Source: Citrus sinensis
Taxonomy: Eukaryota; Streptophyta; Magnoliopsida; Sapindales; Rutaceae
Assembly: GCF_022201045.2 (NCBI RefSeq)
Contig: NC_068558.1
Span: 46,837,001-46,901,000, forward strand
DNA length: 64,000 bases
Reading direction: 5' to 3'
The notes under the pieces: model-generated
Told to the model about the DNA's origin: nothing
The model's database searches: none
Seen by the model: only the letters and a program-made list of their open reading frames with translations
Part shown: positions 12,301 through 24,735 of the stretch, in pieces
Position numbering within the stretch: position 1 is the stretch's first letter
Layout: every line of letters starts with the position of its first letter
Translations under genes and position numbers: made by a program

Positions 12301-15300
12301 TAGAAAACATGTGACTTTTCCACACTCCCCCTCAAGCTGGTTCGAAGATATCAATCATTCCCAGCTTGCTAGTTAGTGACTCAAAGCTTGATTTATGAAG
12401 TCCTTTAGTAAGAATATCGGCTAGCTGCTTTGTTGTTGGAACAAAGGTCATGCATATCAAACCACTTTCTATTTTCTCCTTGATAAAATGACGATCCACT
12501 TCAACATGTTTAGTTCTGTCATGATGAACAGGGTTATGAGCAATGTTTATTGCTGCCTTGTTGTCACAATACAACTTCATAGGAACATCAATAATAATCT
12601 TCAATTCTTCAAGTAGCTTCTTTAACCACAAAAGTTCACAAATACCATGTGCTACTGCTCTAAATTCAGCTTCAGCACTGCTTCTTGCAACCACTGATTG
12701 CTTCTTACTCCTCCAAGTTACCAAGTTTCCTCCCACAAATGTGCAATACCCTGAAGTTGACCTTCTATCAATAACAGATCCAGCCCAATCTGCATCAGTA
12801 TATACTTCAACTTGCAGATTGTTATTTTTCTTGAATAGCAGACCTTTTCCTGGAGTTTTTTTCAGGTACTTGAGAACCTTGTAAACAGCTTCCAAGTGCT
12901 CTTTACATGGAGAGTGCATAAATTGACTAATAACACTTACTGCAAAGGCTATGTCTGGCCTAGTATGAGACAAGTATATCAACTTACCAACCAACCTTTG
13001 GTAACTTTCTCTATCCACTGATTTTCCTTCAATTGCATATCCCAATTTGTGATAAGGATCAATAGGAGTGTCTCCAGGTTTGCATCCCAACATGCCAGTT
13101 TCCTTGAGCAAGTCTAAAGTATATTTCCTTTGAGAAACAAAAATGCCTTTACTGGATCTTGCAATTTCCATGCCCAAAAAGTATCTTAAGGGTCCAAGAT
13201 CCTTCATCTCAAATTCTCTAGCAAGAACCTTCTTGAGATTTTCCATTTCTATTACATTGCTTCCAGTCAAGATGATATCGTCTACATATACAATGACGAT
13301 CACAACACTACCATCAGTGAAGTGTTTAAAAAACATTGTATGATCTGCTTGACTCTGTAAATATCCAAAGCTACGAACAGATTTCGTAAATCTGTCAAAC
13401 CAAGCTCGAGGAGATTGTTTTAAGCCGTAAAGTGATCTCTTCAACTTGCACACTTTTTCAATACCATATTCATTCTCAAAACCTGGTGGTAGATCCATAT
13501 ATACCTCCTTTTCAAGCTCTCCATTAAGGAACGCATTCTTAACATCTAACTGTTGTAGTTGCCATCCTAAGCTTGCTGCAAGAGACAACAAAACCCGAAT
13601 GGAATTCATCTTTGCCACGGGAGCAAATGTTTCTTGGTAGTCAATGCCGTATGTTTGTGTAAAACCTTTCGCGACGAGCCTAGCTTTGTACCGCTCAAGT
13701 GACCCATCTGCTCTGTATTTAACTGTAAAAATCCACTTGCAACCCACTGGTTTTTTTTCTTCTGGTAACTTGACTAGTTCCCAAGTTTTGTTTTTTTCTA
13801 GAGCTCTCATCTCTGCATACACAGCATCTCTCCATTCTGGAATAGAAAGAGCATCTTGTACAGATTTTGGAATTGCTATAACAGACAGGTTAGCTGTAAA
13901 AGCTCTAAAAAATGGAGATAATCTATGATATGACACATACTTAGAAATTGGATGAAGAGTACAAGACCTAGTTCCTTTCCGTTATGCAATTGGAACATCT
14001 AGATCATTTGTAGTTTCTAAAACAGATTCTGAAATAGGATTAGAATGAACGTTACCTGCAAGTTCCAAGTTGCCTGTGTTTGGATCCGAGTCTTGGCAGT
14101 GAGGAGAGGAATGATGATTTGACCTTTTCGAATTCCGTCGTGTGTAGACTTGAAGCTCTGGTTCTGGAACTCTCTCTAATGATTTTTCATTATTCACAAT
14201 TGATGGCATTGTAGAAGGAACAGGAGGTACACAAGACATAATAGGCATTGGAAGAGATAATTCCCAAAAATGATCTTCCTGAGTATGATCTTCCCCCTGA
14301 AGAGAAGTTTTGGGAAAGAAAGACCTATTTTCAAAAAATGTAACATCCATTGTGACGAAGAATTTGTTAGACAATGGATCATAACATTTGTAGCCTTTTT
14401 GAGTAGGAGAATAGCCAAGAAATACACATTTTAAAGCCCTAGGATCAAGTTTGCTCCTGTTCTGTTTATGAACGTGAACAAAAGCAATGCACCCAAAAAT
14501 CTTTGGTGGTAAAGATGTGAAAACCTTAGCATAGGGATAGACTTTTGTGAAAACATTTAATGGAGACTGAAAATTAAATATTCGGGTAGGCATACGATTT
14601 ATCAAGTATGATGCTGTGAGAATGGCTTCACCCCAAAACTGTTTTGGCACTCTATTTGTGAACATAAGAGAGCGTGCAACTTCTAATAGGTGTCGATTTT
14701 TCCGTTCAGCAACACCATTTTGCTGAGGAGTATCTACACAAGAGGATTGGTGCACAATGCCATTTTCCATGAAATAATGACCAAGGGCAGTAGCAAAATA
14801 TTCTCTCCCATTATCAGTTCTAAAGACTTGGATTTTTGCTTGAAATTGTGTTTGAATCATGGTATGAAAGGTTTTAAAAACTGTTGCAGTTTCTGATTTT
14901 TCTTTAAGCAAGTACACCCAACAAACACGAGTGTGGTCATCAATAAAAGTTATGAACCATTTAGCCCCCGAAATGTTTGTAACACGTGAGGGTCCCCAAA
15001 TATCACTGTGTATAAGAGAAAAAGGTGCAGATTTTTTATACGGCTGTGAAGGAAAAGATGCACGATGATGTTTGGACAATACACAAATTTCACACTGAAA
15101 CAAAGAAGGATTTTTATTCTTGAACAGTAAAGGAAACAAATGTTGTAAATAAGAAAAACTAGGATGACCTAATCGGAGATGCCACAACATTATTTCATCT
15201 TCAATAGAGAAAGTTACTTCATTATTTGCTGCCTGAGCTTCTCCACACAAACTAACATCCTCCTCGAAGTAGTACAAACCATCTACCTCTCTAGCACTGC

Positions 15301-18300
15301 CAATCTTCTTCCCCGAACACAGGTCCTGAAATTCACAATAGGAAGGAGAGAATTTAGCAATGCAATGAAGATCCTTGGTAATTTTGCTAACAGATAAAAG
15401 ATTACAAGACAAATTAGGAACATGAAGAACAGATGTTAACACCAAATTTGTGGAGATAGGAATAGATCCTTTTCCTGCTACGGAAGATAGTGAACCATCA
15501 GCAATTTTAATTTTTTGACTACCAGAACATGGAATATATGAAGAAAATAATTTAGAATGGCTGGTCATATGATCGGTTGCTCCTGAATCGATGATCCATG
15601 GATCTTGTTTCTCATAAACAACTCCTAGAGCAGTGAAATTATTACCTTTTTGGGCTAAAGAACTAAAGGATGAAGGATTTGGGAGAGATTGTGACTGATT
15701 TAGAAACCTGTACAGTTGCTCTAACTGCTCTTTAGTGAAGAGTTGAGATTCGGTTTCTCCAATATTGGTTGTCGGCTGATTCTCCCCAACAACTTGGAAA
15801 CCACGACTATGTTTACCAGAGAATTTATTGTTTTTCAGATTTGGAGGTTTTCCATGAAGCTTCCAACATGCATCTCTGGTATGTCTTGGCTTATGGCAAT
15901 AATCACACCAAACTCTATCCTTCTCATCACTCTTCTTCAGGTTTTTGGTTCCACCAACCAGTGGAGCTTCTGGTGTAACAGAGATCAAGGCTGAGTTCTC
16001 TGCTGAAGAACCTCCCATCATCACATTCTTTCTACTTTCCTCTCTTCTTACATAAGAAAACACTTCCCTGGTAGAAGGAAGAGGTTCCTTGCCAAGTACT
16101 CGCCCACGGACTTCATCAAGGTCTGAACTCAAACCTGCTAAGAATTCAAATACACGCTCTTTTTCTAACATCTTCTTGTATTTAGCACTATCAACAGCAC
16201 ATTCCCACTCGCCATCATAGTACTGATCTAACTCTTGCCATAAGCCCTTCAAAATATTGTAGTATTTAGTCACTCCTTGACTACCTTGTTTGGTTTCTCG
16301 AATTCTGGTTTTTAGATCATAAATCTGGGCAGAATTTCCCAAATCAGAATAGGTCTCAGTGACAGCATCCCACAAATCTTTTGCTGTTGGCAGAAACAAG
16401 TAAGTTTGACCTATTTCTTGTTCCATTGAATTCACTAACCATGACATGATCATTGAGTTGTCAGCATCCCAAGTTTGAAACTTTGGGTCGTCTTCAGCTG
16501 GTTCTTTAATTGAACCAGTAAGGTAACCAATCTTCCCTTTACCTCTGATAAACATCTTCACAGATTGGGACCACTGAAGAAAATTTTGACCATTCAATTT
16601 ATGGGTTGTGATCTGAAGTGATGGACTATCATTAGAAACATAACTTGATGGTTGTAGATGCCGTTGCAACTGCTCTGAAGATAACTCAGAAGTTTCTTGC
16701 TCGCTATTCTTTGACATTGGTATTCAAATAGAATTGAAAACTAAACCCAAGAATCAAAGAGCGTCTCTGATACCATGAGAAAATTATTGAAGAAATATGT
16801 ATCTCTTTTTCTTATTTTTTACAATAGGATTACATAATACATATATAGATTCTAAACTACATAACGTGCAAGAGTAGGAAAGTAAACAACTAACTGCAGA
16901 CCAAGAAAGTAGGAAACAAACTCTATCAAAAAACTGAAATTCTATCCCTATCTTTTTTCTTTTCTATCCCTATCTTTTTTCCTTAAAAATAGGATAGAAA
17001 ACATGTGACTTTTCCACAGAATCTTTCTATTGTTATTGTAAGGTACCTAAGTAGTTTCAATAAAGATAGTTGTGGGTAGCTTCTGATCATATGAAGTTTG
17101 TTGTTGACACATTTGATATTTGCTGCTTCTTGACAGGCTCTTAGTAAAGCTTGTCAGACAGAAGAAGTACAGGAGGTAGTCAATAGAATGAAGCTTTGGC
17201 TTGAGGAACTGTCTCTTTTCCGTCAATCTTATTTTAGTAACGAACAAACTTCTGATAATCTGCTGGGAGCAGACCAGCTTTCAGACGGTGAGCTTCCTAT
17301 TTGGTTGGCAGCACAGAGGGCAGTCAGCCGATATGAAGGATTTCTGTCGCCAGTTGGTCCCCGGGGAAGGCTCTTGAGAAAACTGCTTAAATGGATTGGA
17401 CTAGCACCTTCTACCCCGGAAACTCCTTTCCAGCTTGAGACTGATAGTAATGCTTCTGAACCGTATTCAAGGTTTGTGAAGTTGAAATTTACTCTTTTTT
17501 CTTAAAAAAATAATTTTTTCATAGCAACTTTTCATAATTTATTTGTTGAACCATATTCAAGGTTTGTGTCGTTGAAATTACTTCTTTTCTTTTCTTTTTT
17601 TAAATTTTTTCACAGCAATTTTCCACAATTATAAATTTTCTCCTTTGTTTGTTCTCATTCTGCTAATGCCAGTATGAAACTCAATACTGTGCCATTAATA
17701 ATTGTTAAAATTAAAACTTAACAATGAGTTGATAAAGAAATGCAGTATTATTATTTCTTACTAAGAAGAATCTAATGCTTTGATAACACATCGAGGTGTC
17801 TATGCTTTTTTTTTTTTTTTGACAGGTTGATTTTATTTTATTTTATTAAAGTTTTTGAGATTAATATTACCTTGAGATGAATATACTCTTACTTAGTATC
17901 AGAGGGCTATCTCGGGAAAGAAATTGTGAATTCAAGCACAGTCTATGGTGGTAAATAAGATGGTTTACCTTTTTGTCTTTAATAAGTCAATTTATGTCCA
18001 TCCAAGAGATTAAATCTCGATTATTTGATTGTAAGTGATATCTTGATTGTAAGTGATATCATGACTGTGGATGGCCTTGGAGCATTAACATTCCATTGGA
18101 AATCTGAAGACCTTCAGAGTTAGTTGTGGGAATTATCTGACACATGATAGTGAAGATCTATTTATATGATCCTGCAATTTGTTTTGCTTGAAGGTTTGTC
18201 TAGCCATTTTAGTAAGCATGCAATAAAAGATAGAACATTACCATTTGAATTGTTGAACTAACAGAGGACTGCTCTCCCAGGCCAATTTCCTTATCAAGGA

Positions 18301-20849
18301 TATCACTTAGTGATATATGGAGGCCTGCTACGGGGAAATACTGCGGAAAAGATATATGGAAAATGTTAAAAACTTCTGTATCCATTCTCCTCTCGCAATC
18401 AATCCTCCAGGTATCTCTTGTAAACATAATCCACTTGTCTTTAATAATTTTTCTCCCTGTTGTATAAATATTTATTTGAAGACATGTTTTATTTTATCCA
18501 CTTTTAGCTCATAACAACCTAAGTATCATGTGATTTTAAACTACATGGTATTGGACAACCCTCATTTCTATAATTTTTGTTATTAGATGTTATTATTGTT
18601 CTTAAATTTTTGTGCTTTTCCTTATTAGGAGCCAGCATTCCAAGAATTAATTTTGCTTTATACGGATGACGTGGATGAAAAAGAAACTAAAGATAAAGAT
18701 GAGGTTCCATCATTGCGGTTAAAGATTTATGAGAGAATTCCTATTCCAGATTTACCCGTAAATACTTCTGACACTGCAAAGTCTGTTGATTCTCTCTTTG
18801 TGTTTCATTTTTTTTCATTTTTTTTCGTGTAACTTTTTTTATTTATTCTTCAGGCATTTACTAACAATTTTCACATTGTTTTAAAATATTTTGTAGGTTA
18901 TATTTCCTCACAAGAAGCTATCTTTTCGTATCATAGACACGGTAAGAACTGATTGAATACATCTTGCATGATTCCTCGGTAGAGTCACAGCTAAAGCTTA
19001 CAACCTGTTGGATTTGTTTCATATAAGACTCTGATATATTTGCAATGAATTTTGATGGTACCCTGTAATATTAAAGCATGGCAGTGGCTGGACCTTGGTC
19101 CTTGAATTTGATCTGATTCAAAGCCAAGTACAACTTAAGTAGTAAACAGTGTCCCAAAAGTTCTAATTGATGTTTTTGAAATTAGTGAGGTTAAAAAAGG
19201 TATCATAAGGCTTTTGCTTCGGACTTTTCTTCACTTGCTTTGGACTTTTCTTCACTTCACTCAATATCATGAACTTTTTGTAGGTGCGGTTGGATGTTGC
19301 GTCAATTTTGGGGCTTTTGGCATACTTCATTAATTACAAATTTGAGAACATCTCATCTTCTCCGTATGTCTATTTTCTGTTTAAAATGACTTGTTGTTTT
19401 ACACATAACAGTGCATTTTCTGCTGCAGTTATGAAAGGTAATTATATTTTACCATATTTTGTTTTTGATCCAAGGAAAGTAAGGCTCAAAGAGAAAATGT
19501 TTACCGTTGGTATTTCTGTGCTGCTCACTTAATCAGGATTTTTTTTTAATAGGAATTGACAATTAGTTCCCATTCTTGCCCTCTTTTTCTTGAATTACTG
19601 GTAGCACATAATTTTTTCTTAATTTTTATGCTTGATTTGAAAAAAATTTATAATGTCATTCTTTTTTGCTTTTAATACAGGTCAGCAATATTTCTTGATG
19701 TCATTGCTATCAGTGCTCTCATAATATATGTAACCCGTGTGGCTTTGGGTTACAAGCAGACATGGGACAGATATCAGGTGGGTAAACCAATTTACTTCGC
19801 ATCAAGTGTTTGAAATTATTCTACTTTAAAATTATAAAAATAAGGATTATACTTTCCTATTTATTTCAAGATATCCGGCTAATTGTTTGAAGGAATCTGT
19901 TATTGCAGCTTCTGGTTAACAAGACACTTTATGAGAAAACCTTGGCAAGTGGCTTCGGTTCAGTTCACTTTCTTTTGGATGCCTCTGAACAGCAGCAAGT
20001 GAGGATCGTTTGTTTTATTTATTTTTCATGAAATGCAAAGATAGTCTTCTATTTTGTATAAAACGTAATGACCCAGAGATTGTCAAACCTTCCATGATCT
20101 TTAGTGGGATTCACAAAACTTTTAAGACATAACCTAATTAGAAGGACCTTTTTAAAAAATATTTATATTTCGATTATAGAATTTGAATGTGCCAAGTGAT
20201 CTTTGTCAGTGAATTTAGCTGGATCCAGTTTCATGTCTACATGAGAATTACGGGTCAAGCCACTTTTTAAATTAAATTCTTATGAAGAAATAGGAATTCT
20301 ATTCTTTACTTCATCTATTATGACTGGATTTTACAATGAGATCCTATTCTTACTTTTGAGTCCAGTACAAGGAAGCTATTTTGACATATGGAGTTCTGCT
20401 AAAAGAAGGGAATGGCCAGGTTTGCCCTTCCTAGTTCCTAACACGTCTTAATTTATCTGGTGAAATGTTGCACTCAATATACGTTTTTAAGGTTTCTCAA
20501 ATGAGAATGAATTTGGATCACCAAGGAGCCCTTTCTCGCTGCAGGTCACTTGTCGCCGAACTGTTAAAGACAAATGTGAGCAATTCATGTTTGATGTTTT
20601 TAAAGAAAAGGTAAAACTGCATTGAGTCTTGAGGTAATTGATTTGTAATGTTGCCCATATCGTCGAAAATTGATCAGTGGGCTGCCATGAATGCAGGTTG
20701 AAATGCCTATTGACAAGGCAGCGAACATACTGGTGAGGTTGGGCATGGCGAGAGAAATATCAATTGATGGAAGATTTAGTTTGCAGGCAACTCCTTGCCA
20801 ACAGGCATATGAAGCCCTACAAGAACGTTGGGATGGTTTGCTTGGTTAA
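9307..20849 (+). CDS. DUF3754 membrane protein, probably organellar
   Basis: Fourteen exons in one continuous frame give 746 residues: 9307-9695, 9783-10139, 10292-10471, 11053-11188, 17137-17471, 18281-18410, 18629-18757, 18897-18941, 19284-19363, 19681-19777, 19909-19998, 20366-20419, 20545-20610 and 20697-20849. All introns are GT-AG. The Ser/Thr/Arg-rich start (MLSCQILSSSSSTTHRLL) looks like a plastid or mitochondrial transit peptide. Core blocks are RRGYATERQKGLLIVAKLDY, the segment before SLSDIWRPATGKYCGKDIWK, and a C-terminal pair of hydrophobic helices (ASILGLLAYFINYKF and AIFLDVIAISALIIYVTRVAL), followed by a soluble tail ending ERWDGLLG. This fits the DUF3754 (TMEM143-like) family. 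Relatives I recall are At2g46915 and At3g19340; function unknown. Intron 4 is 5.9 kb because of a Copia insertion; without it the intron would be about 1.0 kb. The gene is convergent with the fibrillin gene, as in Arabidopsis. Confidence 0.87.
12082..12324 (-). repeat. 3' LTR of the Copia element
   Basis: A 243-bp repeat, the downstream LTR in element orientation. It matches 16776-17018 with no difference that I can see. It is bounded by GAATC outside and by the purine-rich tract (GAGGGGGAGTG on the minus strand, about 12325-12335) inside. Confidence 0.96.
12332..16717 (-). other. gag-pol region of the Copia element
   Basis: Recognisable parts in element order: Copia-type gag N-terminal region (about 16.1-16.7 kb), CCHC zinc knuckle (about 15.9 kb; CDYCHKPRHTRDACWKLHG), aspartic protease (DSGATDHM, about 15.6 kb), GAG-pre-integrase and integrase core (about 14.5-15.2 kb), reverse transcriptase with YVDDI (about 13.3 kb) and RNase H (about 12.4-12.8 kb; ADWAGS, ending in an ADILTKGLHKSSFE block). 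The parts and their order are those of Ty1/Copia. It is nearly intact, with about one break overall. Confidence 0.93.
16762..16775 (-). other. Primer binding site of the Copia element
   Basis: On the minus strand, just inside the 5' LTR, TGGTATCAGAGACG is complementary to the 3' end of plant initiator methionine tRNA, the standard primer for plant Copia elements. Confidence 0.85.
16776..17018 (-). repeat. 5' LTR of the Copia element
   Basis: A 243-bp upstream LTR in element orientation, visually identical to 12082-12324, followed outside by the target duplication GAATC at 17019-17023. Confidence 0.96.
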
Positions 20850-21351
20850 TTTTACTTCCAAATTCTGAGGTCAATTACCAGGGAAAATAGAAAATTCATT
20901 AGAAAATTGATCAAGTTAGTTTCGGAAGTAAATTTGGGAAAGCTACAGATAAAATGCTGCATATCTTCCCATCACTTTTGTATACTTGCAGTTATAATCA
21001 TGGCCTATATACAACACAAGCATTGAGCTTCAAAATCACGCTAATAATATAGTCCTAACCCTTCTGGTGGTGTAAAACATTAATTTACATATCCTAGAAA
21101 AATGTATAAGGTAAACACCCTAAAAAAGTTTCTTCACTTCCTAGTTCCATTTCTTTCTTAGCGCTGCTTCTGCAAGGACAGTACAACCATGTGGTAATTG
21201 GTCATTTCTCTATTTTTCAGACTTGAAATTGCAGTGTACACGGTAAGAAGGTTGTTTCAATGCTTTGGTTTAAGCAAAGCTCTTTGTTTAGATTTTGCTA
21301 CCTAAACCAAACTTTTCCTCGCACAAATTATAAGTAGTTAAAAGTTGTTCC
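20850..21351. other. Convergent 3' regions of DUF3754 and fibrillin genes
   Basis: About 500 bp between two stop codons that face each other. It contains only the presumed 3' UTRs; no further gene or repeat seen. Confidence 0.6.
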
Positions 21352-24144
21352 CTACAACTCAAGAGGTTGAGCTTTGGTAAATACAAAAACTCCGCCACCT
21401 CCAACTGCACGCCCTAAAAGCATGTTATTATCCAGGTAGGAAAGATAATATAGTCCTCCAACTGATCGCCTGCGGTGCAAGTTCATATTTGTATGTAAAC
21501 ACTAGATCCATAAATTAAGCAAACATCAAAGAATTTGGCTGTAAATTACCTCCCAGGGGTTGTGTTTGTCACTGGAATTTGAGCTTTGAAAGCACGGATA
21601 AATTGCAAAATCTGCACATAAGCATTCATTATGAATGATTCCTAAGAACCTCAAAACAAAAGATCACCATTAAAGGTTTGCCACACATAATTTTGAGTAT
21701 ATTTCATATCAACAGGCGTTGTAACCAAAATAGGAGATGCACAAGGTTCCGTACTGAACACCAGATTGAAATTCGGGATAGAAGTTCATGTACCTGTAGA
21801 CTTAAAAATGAACGGGGTAGTATTGCTGGAGCTATTAGAGCTTGCAACTCCTCACTGATGTAAATGTTTTGAACAGTGACCTGTAAATTCAACCAGCAGG
21901 CCTCAAATAAAATAAAAAACAACCACCTTCTTCTTCGGTCCTAGAAGTAACTTCTATACAAATTGAGGATTCAGCAAAAGACAATCTCAAGGCTCAGTGA
22001 ACCAATTTAAATGAACCCTTAAACACAGAATCATCAAACCAATTTAAATGAACCCTTACATACAGAATATCTCCTGATATGGGTTAAAGCTTAAGTTCAC
22101 CACAAAAAACCTATATATCATGACAACTCATTCAAGAAGATAATGAAGCAATTACAGTCAACAAACGACATCTTTAGACTGGAAATAGAGAAAGAAAAAT
22201 TAATTTGGCATATTGACAGGCAAGATGATGTGGTATAGGATTATTAGAGAGCCAGAAGCATGAAATATCCACCAGCTCTAGCATTGCATTTGAGGTTGAG
22301 TTGTGATGCCTGTCCTAACCTGGGAGGAGGAAACAAATAGCTATACATCTTTCAACATACTTATCTGCCTCAATTTATTTGTACTGCCTCAAATGGTAAA
22401 TCTATGGCCATCAAGGAATAACTGGTCAAGTACGAATACAAGGACGCATATCATCTTTCTGAGTAAAGATATGAATGGCTTTGTCAATTACAGGGAGCAA
22501 GTAATGCGGCCAATAGTGCTGTTTGAACTTTTAACAGAAGACTAGGAACTATTTGCTGGTGATATAACTGAAAACTTTTGTAAGTCATGTTCTATGTAGG
22601 GGTTGAGAAGCTGACCTCTTCAAACTGCAGGTATATGTTACGAACAGAAACAACATCGAATTTCGCAGAAACAACCAGAGTGGCACCTTCTTCTTTCTGT
22701 GAAGCAAAAGAACCACAAGATTTATTCAGCAGAAGTTTCATGGCAGCTCAAGTGGTGCTTTATTTCCATGGAGGAGTAAAATAAGAATTTTTCAAGAAGA
22801 GACAATTAACATGTTTCAAGTGCGCCTTATATGGAAAGACCGAATAGATGCCACTATCAATAAAGCCAGAGAATGATTATTTCACAATTTTATTCCAGAT
22901 CTATGAGTGCAGAATAAAACTCAAGATAATGAAGTGGAAGCTAAGTAGAAGTTTACCTCTAACAAGGGAGGAACGCTCCAGCGAACAACATTACAGATGA
23001 CACCTCCATCAGACTTGTCACGGCATTCAAATTTCTGGAATATCTGCCCTACCTACCCCGACAATCATGCACAAACATGTGATACAGCAAGATATCAAGA
23101 ATAGACATTTTTAAGATGAAAAACAGAGAAGAACATAAGCGAAACCATATCAATCCATCCAGCAAGTGGCATTTGACAAAAATTATGATATGAGACAAGC
23201 CATTCCACATAACTTGTATGCTTTTTAGCAATTAAGTTGAGAAATAAAGCATTAGCCAGGAGTTCGGGACCTAACAAAAGAAATTCCCTTCAGATAAAAG
23301 TTCTTGGAGCAAAGTTATAACCAAAGTAAGCAAACAGCAAACTAATCACTTCATTAGTTTCAACAAGCCTCCTTTAGCATTCTTTATTTCCTAATTAACA
23401 GAAGGAACACACCAAAGAAAGTTCATAAAAAATGATACCCAGATATTATAATAAACAGAGATTAAAAAGAAAAGAGAGAGGTAAAATGAGTAATAACATT
23501 TGTTGATTAGTATATACCTTAAAGAACGGAAGTCTGGCAGCAGCTTCGAAAAGAACAAGGACATCAGGAGCAGAAGTATACTGCAGCCGCCATGTCCCAT
23601 CCAACTTTACTAGATCAATTGGCTCACCCATGTTGCATCCCTCCAAGCCCACCTGCCATTTTAAACAAATCCTTTTGCCTTCCAATCATTCACTCCCTCC
23701 CCATTCCATCAAGTGAGCATCTAAAATGAGATATAGAGAAAAGGAGATGGGGAAACAGACCAGAGCCTCCTCAATGATAGAGCGTTGATCAGCATTTGTA
23801 TTCTGGCCGCGTTGTGTTCCCTGAATTGTGCTCAATAGATCGTGTTTCTTGTTCTCTAACTCAAACTCAGATACCTGAAACCCTAATGCTCTGAGCCAAT
23901 TAGCACAGAAGATGGATGACAGATAGATTTACAGATTATACATTTAACAGAAGAGAAGAAGCATTACAGATTATACATTTAACAGAAGAGAAGAAGCAAG
24001 ACAAACCTGTGTCCTATCAACAGCTACAGTTGCTGAACCTGAAACTTTCATCTGACTATACAATTTTCTAGTGGCATTTGAACTTGTTAAAGGCTTTACC
24101 CTTCCAGTTGCAAGGTGAAATGAAGAAGCAAATGCGAGTGCCAT
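21352..24144 (-). CDS. Plastid-lipid-associated protein, fibrillin 8-like
   Basis: Eight minus-strand exons in frame give about 276 residues: 24007-24144, 23761-23874, 23518-23652, 22957-23052, 22616-22696, 21794-21880, 21550-21611 and 21352-21469. The N-terminus (MALAFASSFHLATG) looks like a chloroplast transit peptide. The PAP/fibrillin domain follows: the lipocalin-like block VKLDGTWRLQYTSAPDVLVL, then VGQIFQKFECRDKSDGGVIC, FDVVSVRNIYLQFEE, and the C-terminal signature SVGGLYYLSYLDNNMLLGRA with final GVFVFTKA. Fibrillins coat plastoglobules or associate with thylakoids and bind lipophilic molecules. The best match I recall is Arabidopsis FBN8 (At2g46910, about 284 residues). The exon 5 donor (GAG|GTCAGC) is weak but needed for the frame. 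The gene shares a 591-bp divergent promoter region with the OMT-like gene, which is also probably plastid-targeted. Confidence 0.88.
22001..22071. repeat. Short direct duplication in a fibrillin intron
   Basis: A unit of about 31 bp beginning AACCAATTTAAATGAACCC occurs twice, about 36 bp apart, with few differences. It lies within intron 5 and has no evident function. Confidence 0.6.
23929..23998. repeat. Perfect 35-bp tandem duplication in fibrillin intron 1
   Basis: Two head-to-tail 35-bp copies (23929-23963 and 23964-23998), each beginning TTACAGATTATACATTTAAC, sit 8 bp downstream (minus-strand sense) of the exon 1 donor region. The perfect match suggests recent slippage or duplication. 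Confidence 0.9.
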
Positions 24145-24735
24145 TTCTACACTTTCAGTGACGGTTATGGATTAAAAGTTAAATTATAAATCAAGAATTA
24201 CAAGCGCGACTGTTTTTGCCAAATTATTGAATTGGTTCATTCGACAACGTAACAGATAGTGTGAGGCAGTATAAGTACCTGTCACTGTGGAGCTGTGATA
24301 ACGAATTAGCAACTAACAAGCGAGAGACAAGAAAACAAAGAATCTGATTTTTTTAGCGGAAAGAATTTCTGAGAAAAGATAAAAGATTTTGCTTTTGAAT
24401 TAATTTCTTTTAAAATACCACTTCTAAGAAGGCAAGGTGGAAATCTGGAGGAATAGCCGAACGGTTTGGCGTGCGTCTTGTAATAAATTTCAGCCAAATG
24501 AATTTCTCTGGCGTGGCGTACGACTGACCGCGCGCCTATTCTCAGTACAGTTTTCATACTTAAATAAATAACTCTTCTGATATCCCCCAAAAAAAATAAA
24601 TAAATAAATTACTTTCCTACGTGGCAAGAATGTTCTTTAGTGAATTTAACCCACCAGCCCAGCCCGGCCCGACCGCAATAATGACAAGACCCAATCTCAA
24701 TCTGCAACAAACAAAATCGTTGCTTGCTTGAGCAA
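24145..24735. promoter_or_regulatory. Shared divergent promoter region of FBN8-like and OMT-like genes
   Basis: 591 bp separate the two start codons on opposite strands. The middle (about 24420-24540) is relatively GC-rich and contains CGCGC and GCGTGCGTC motifs. No TATA box stands out for either gene. Both products look plastid-targeted, so co-regulation is possible but not shown. Confidence 0.45.

Larger units (their letters stand above)
12082..17018 (-). mobile_element. Ty1/Copia LTR retrotransposon, young, nearly whole
   Basis: A 4,937-bp element on the minus strand inside intron 4 of the DUF3754 gene. It has two 243-bp LTRs that look identical by eye, TG...CA ends, and a 5-bp target duplication GAATC (12077-12081 and 17019-17023). 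Inside the 5' LTR lies a primer site TGGTATCAGAG (initiator Met-tRNA type), and before the 3' LTR a purine tract. Internal order is gag, protease, integrase, reverse transcriptase, RNase H, which is the Copia order. The coding region is almost continuous, with about one break in the polyprotein, so this copy is probably not autonomous as it stands. Identical LTRs imply insertion within roughly the last few hundred thousand years. It lies antisense to its host gene. Confidence 0.96.

Noticed and set aside
17880-17965. GTATCAGAGGGCTA and TGTGAATTCAAGC blocks in a DUF3754 intron, recalling a SINE or a retroelement primer site
   Set aside because: The match to box sequences is weak, and no ends or target duplication were found.
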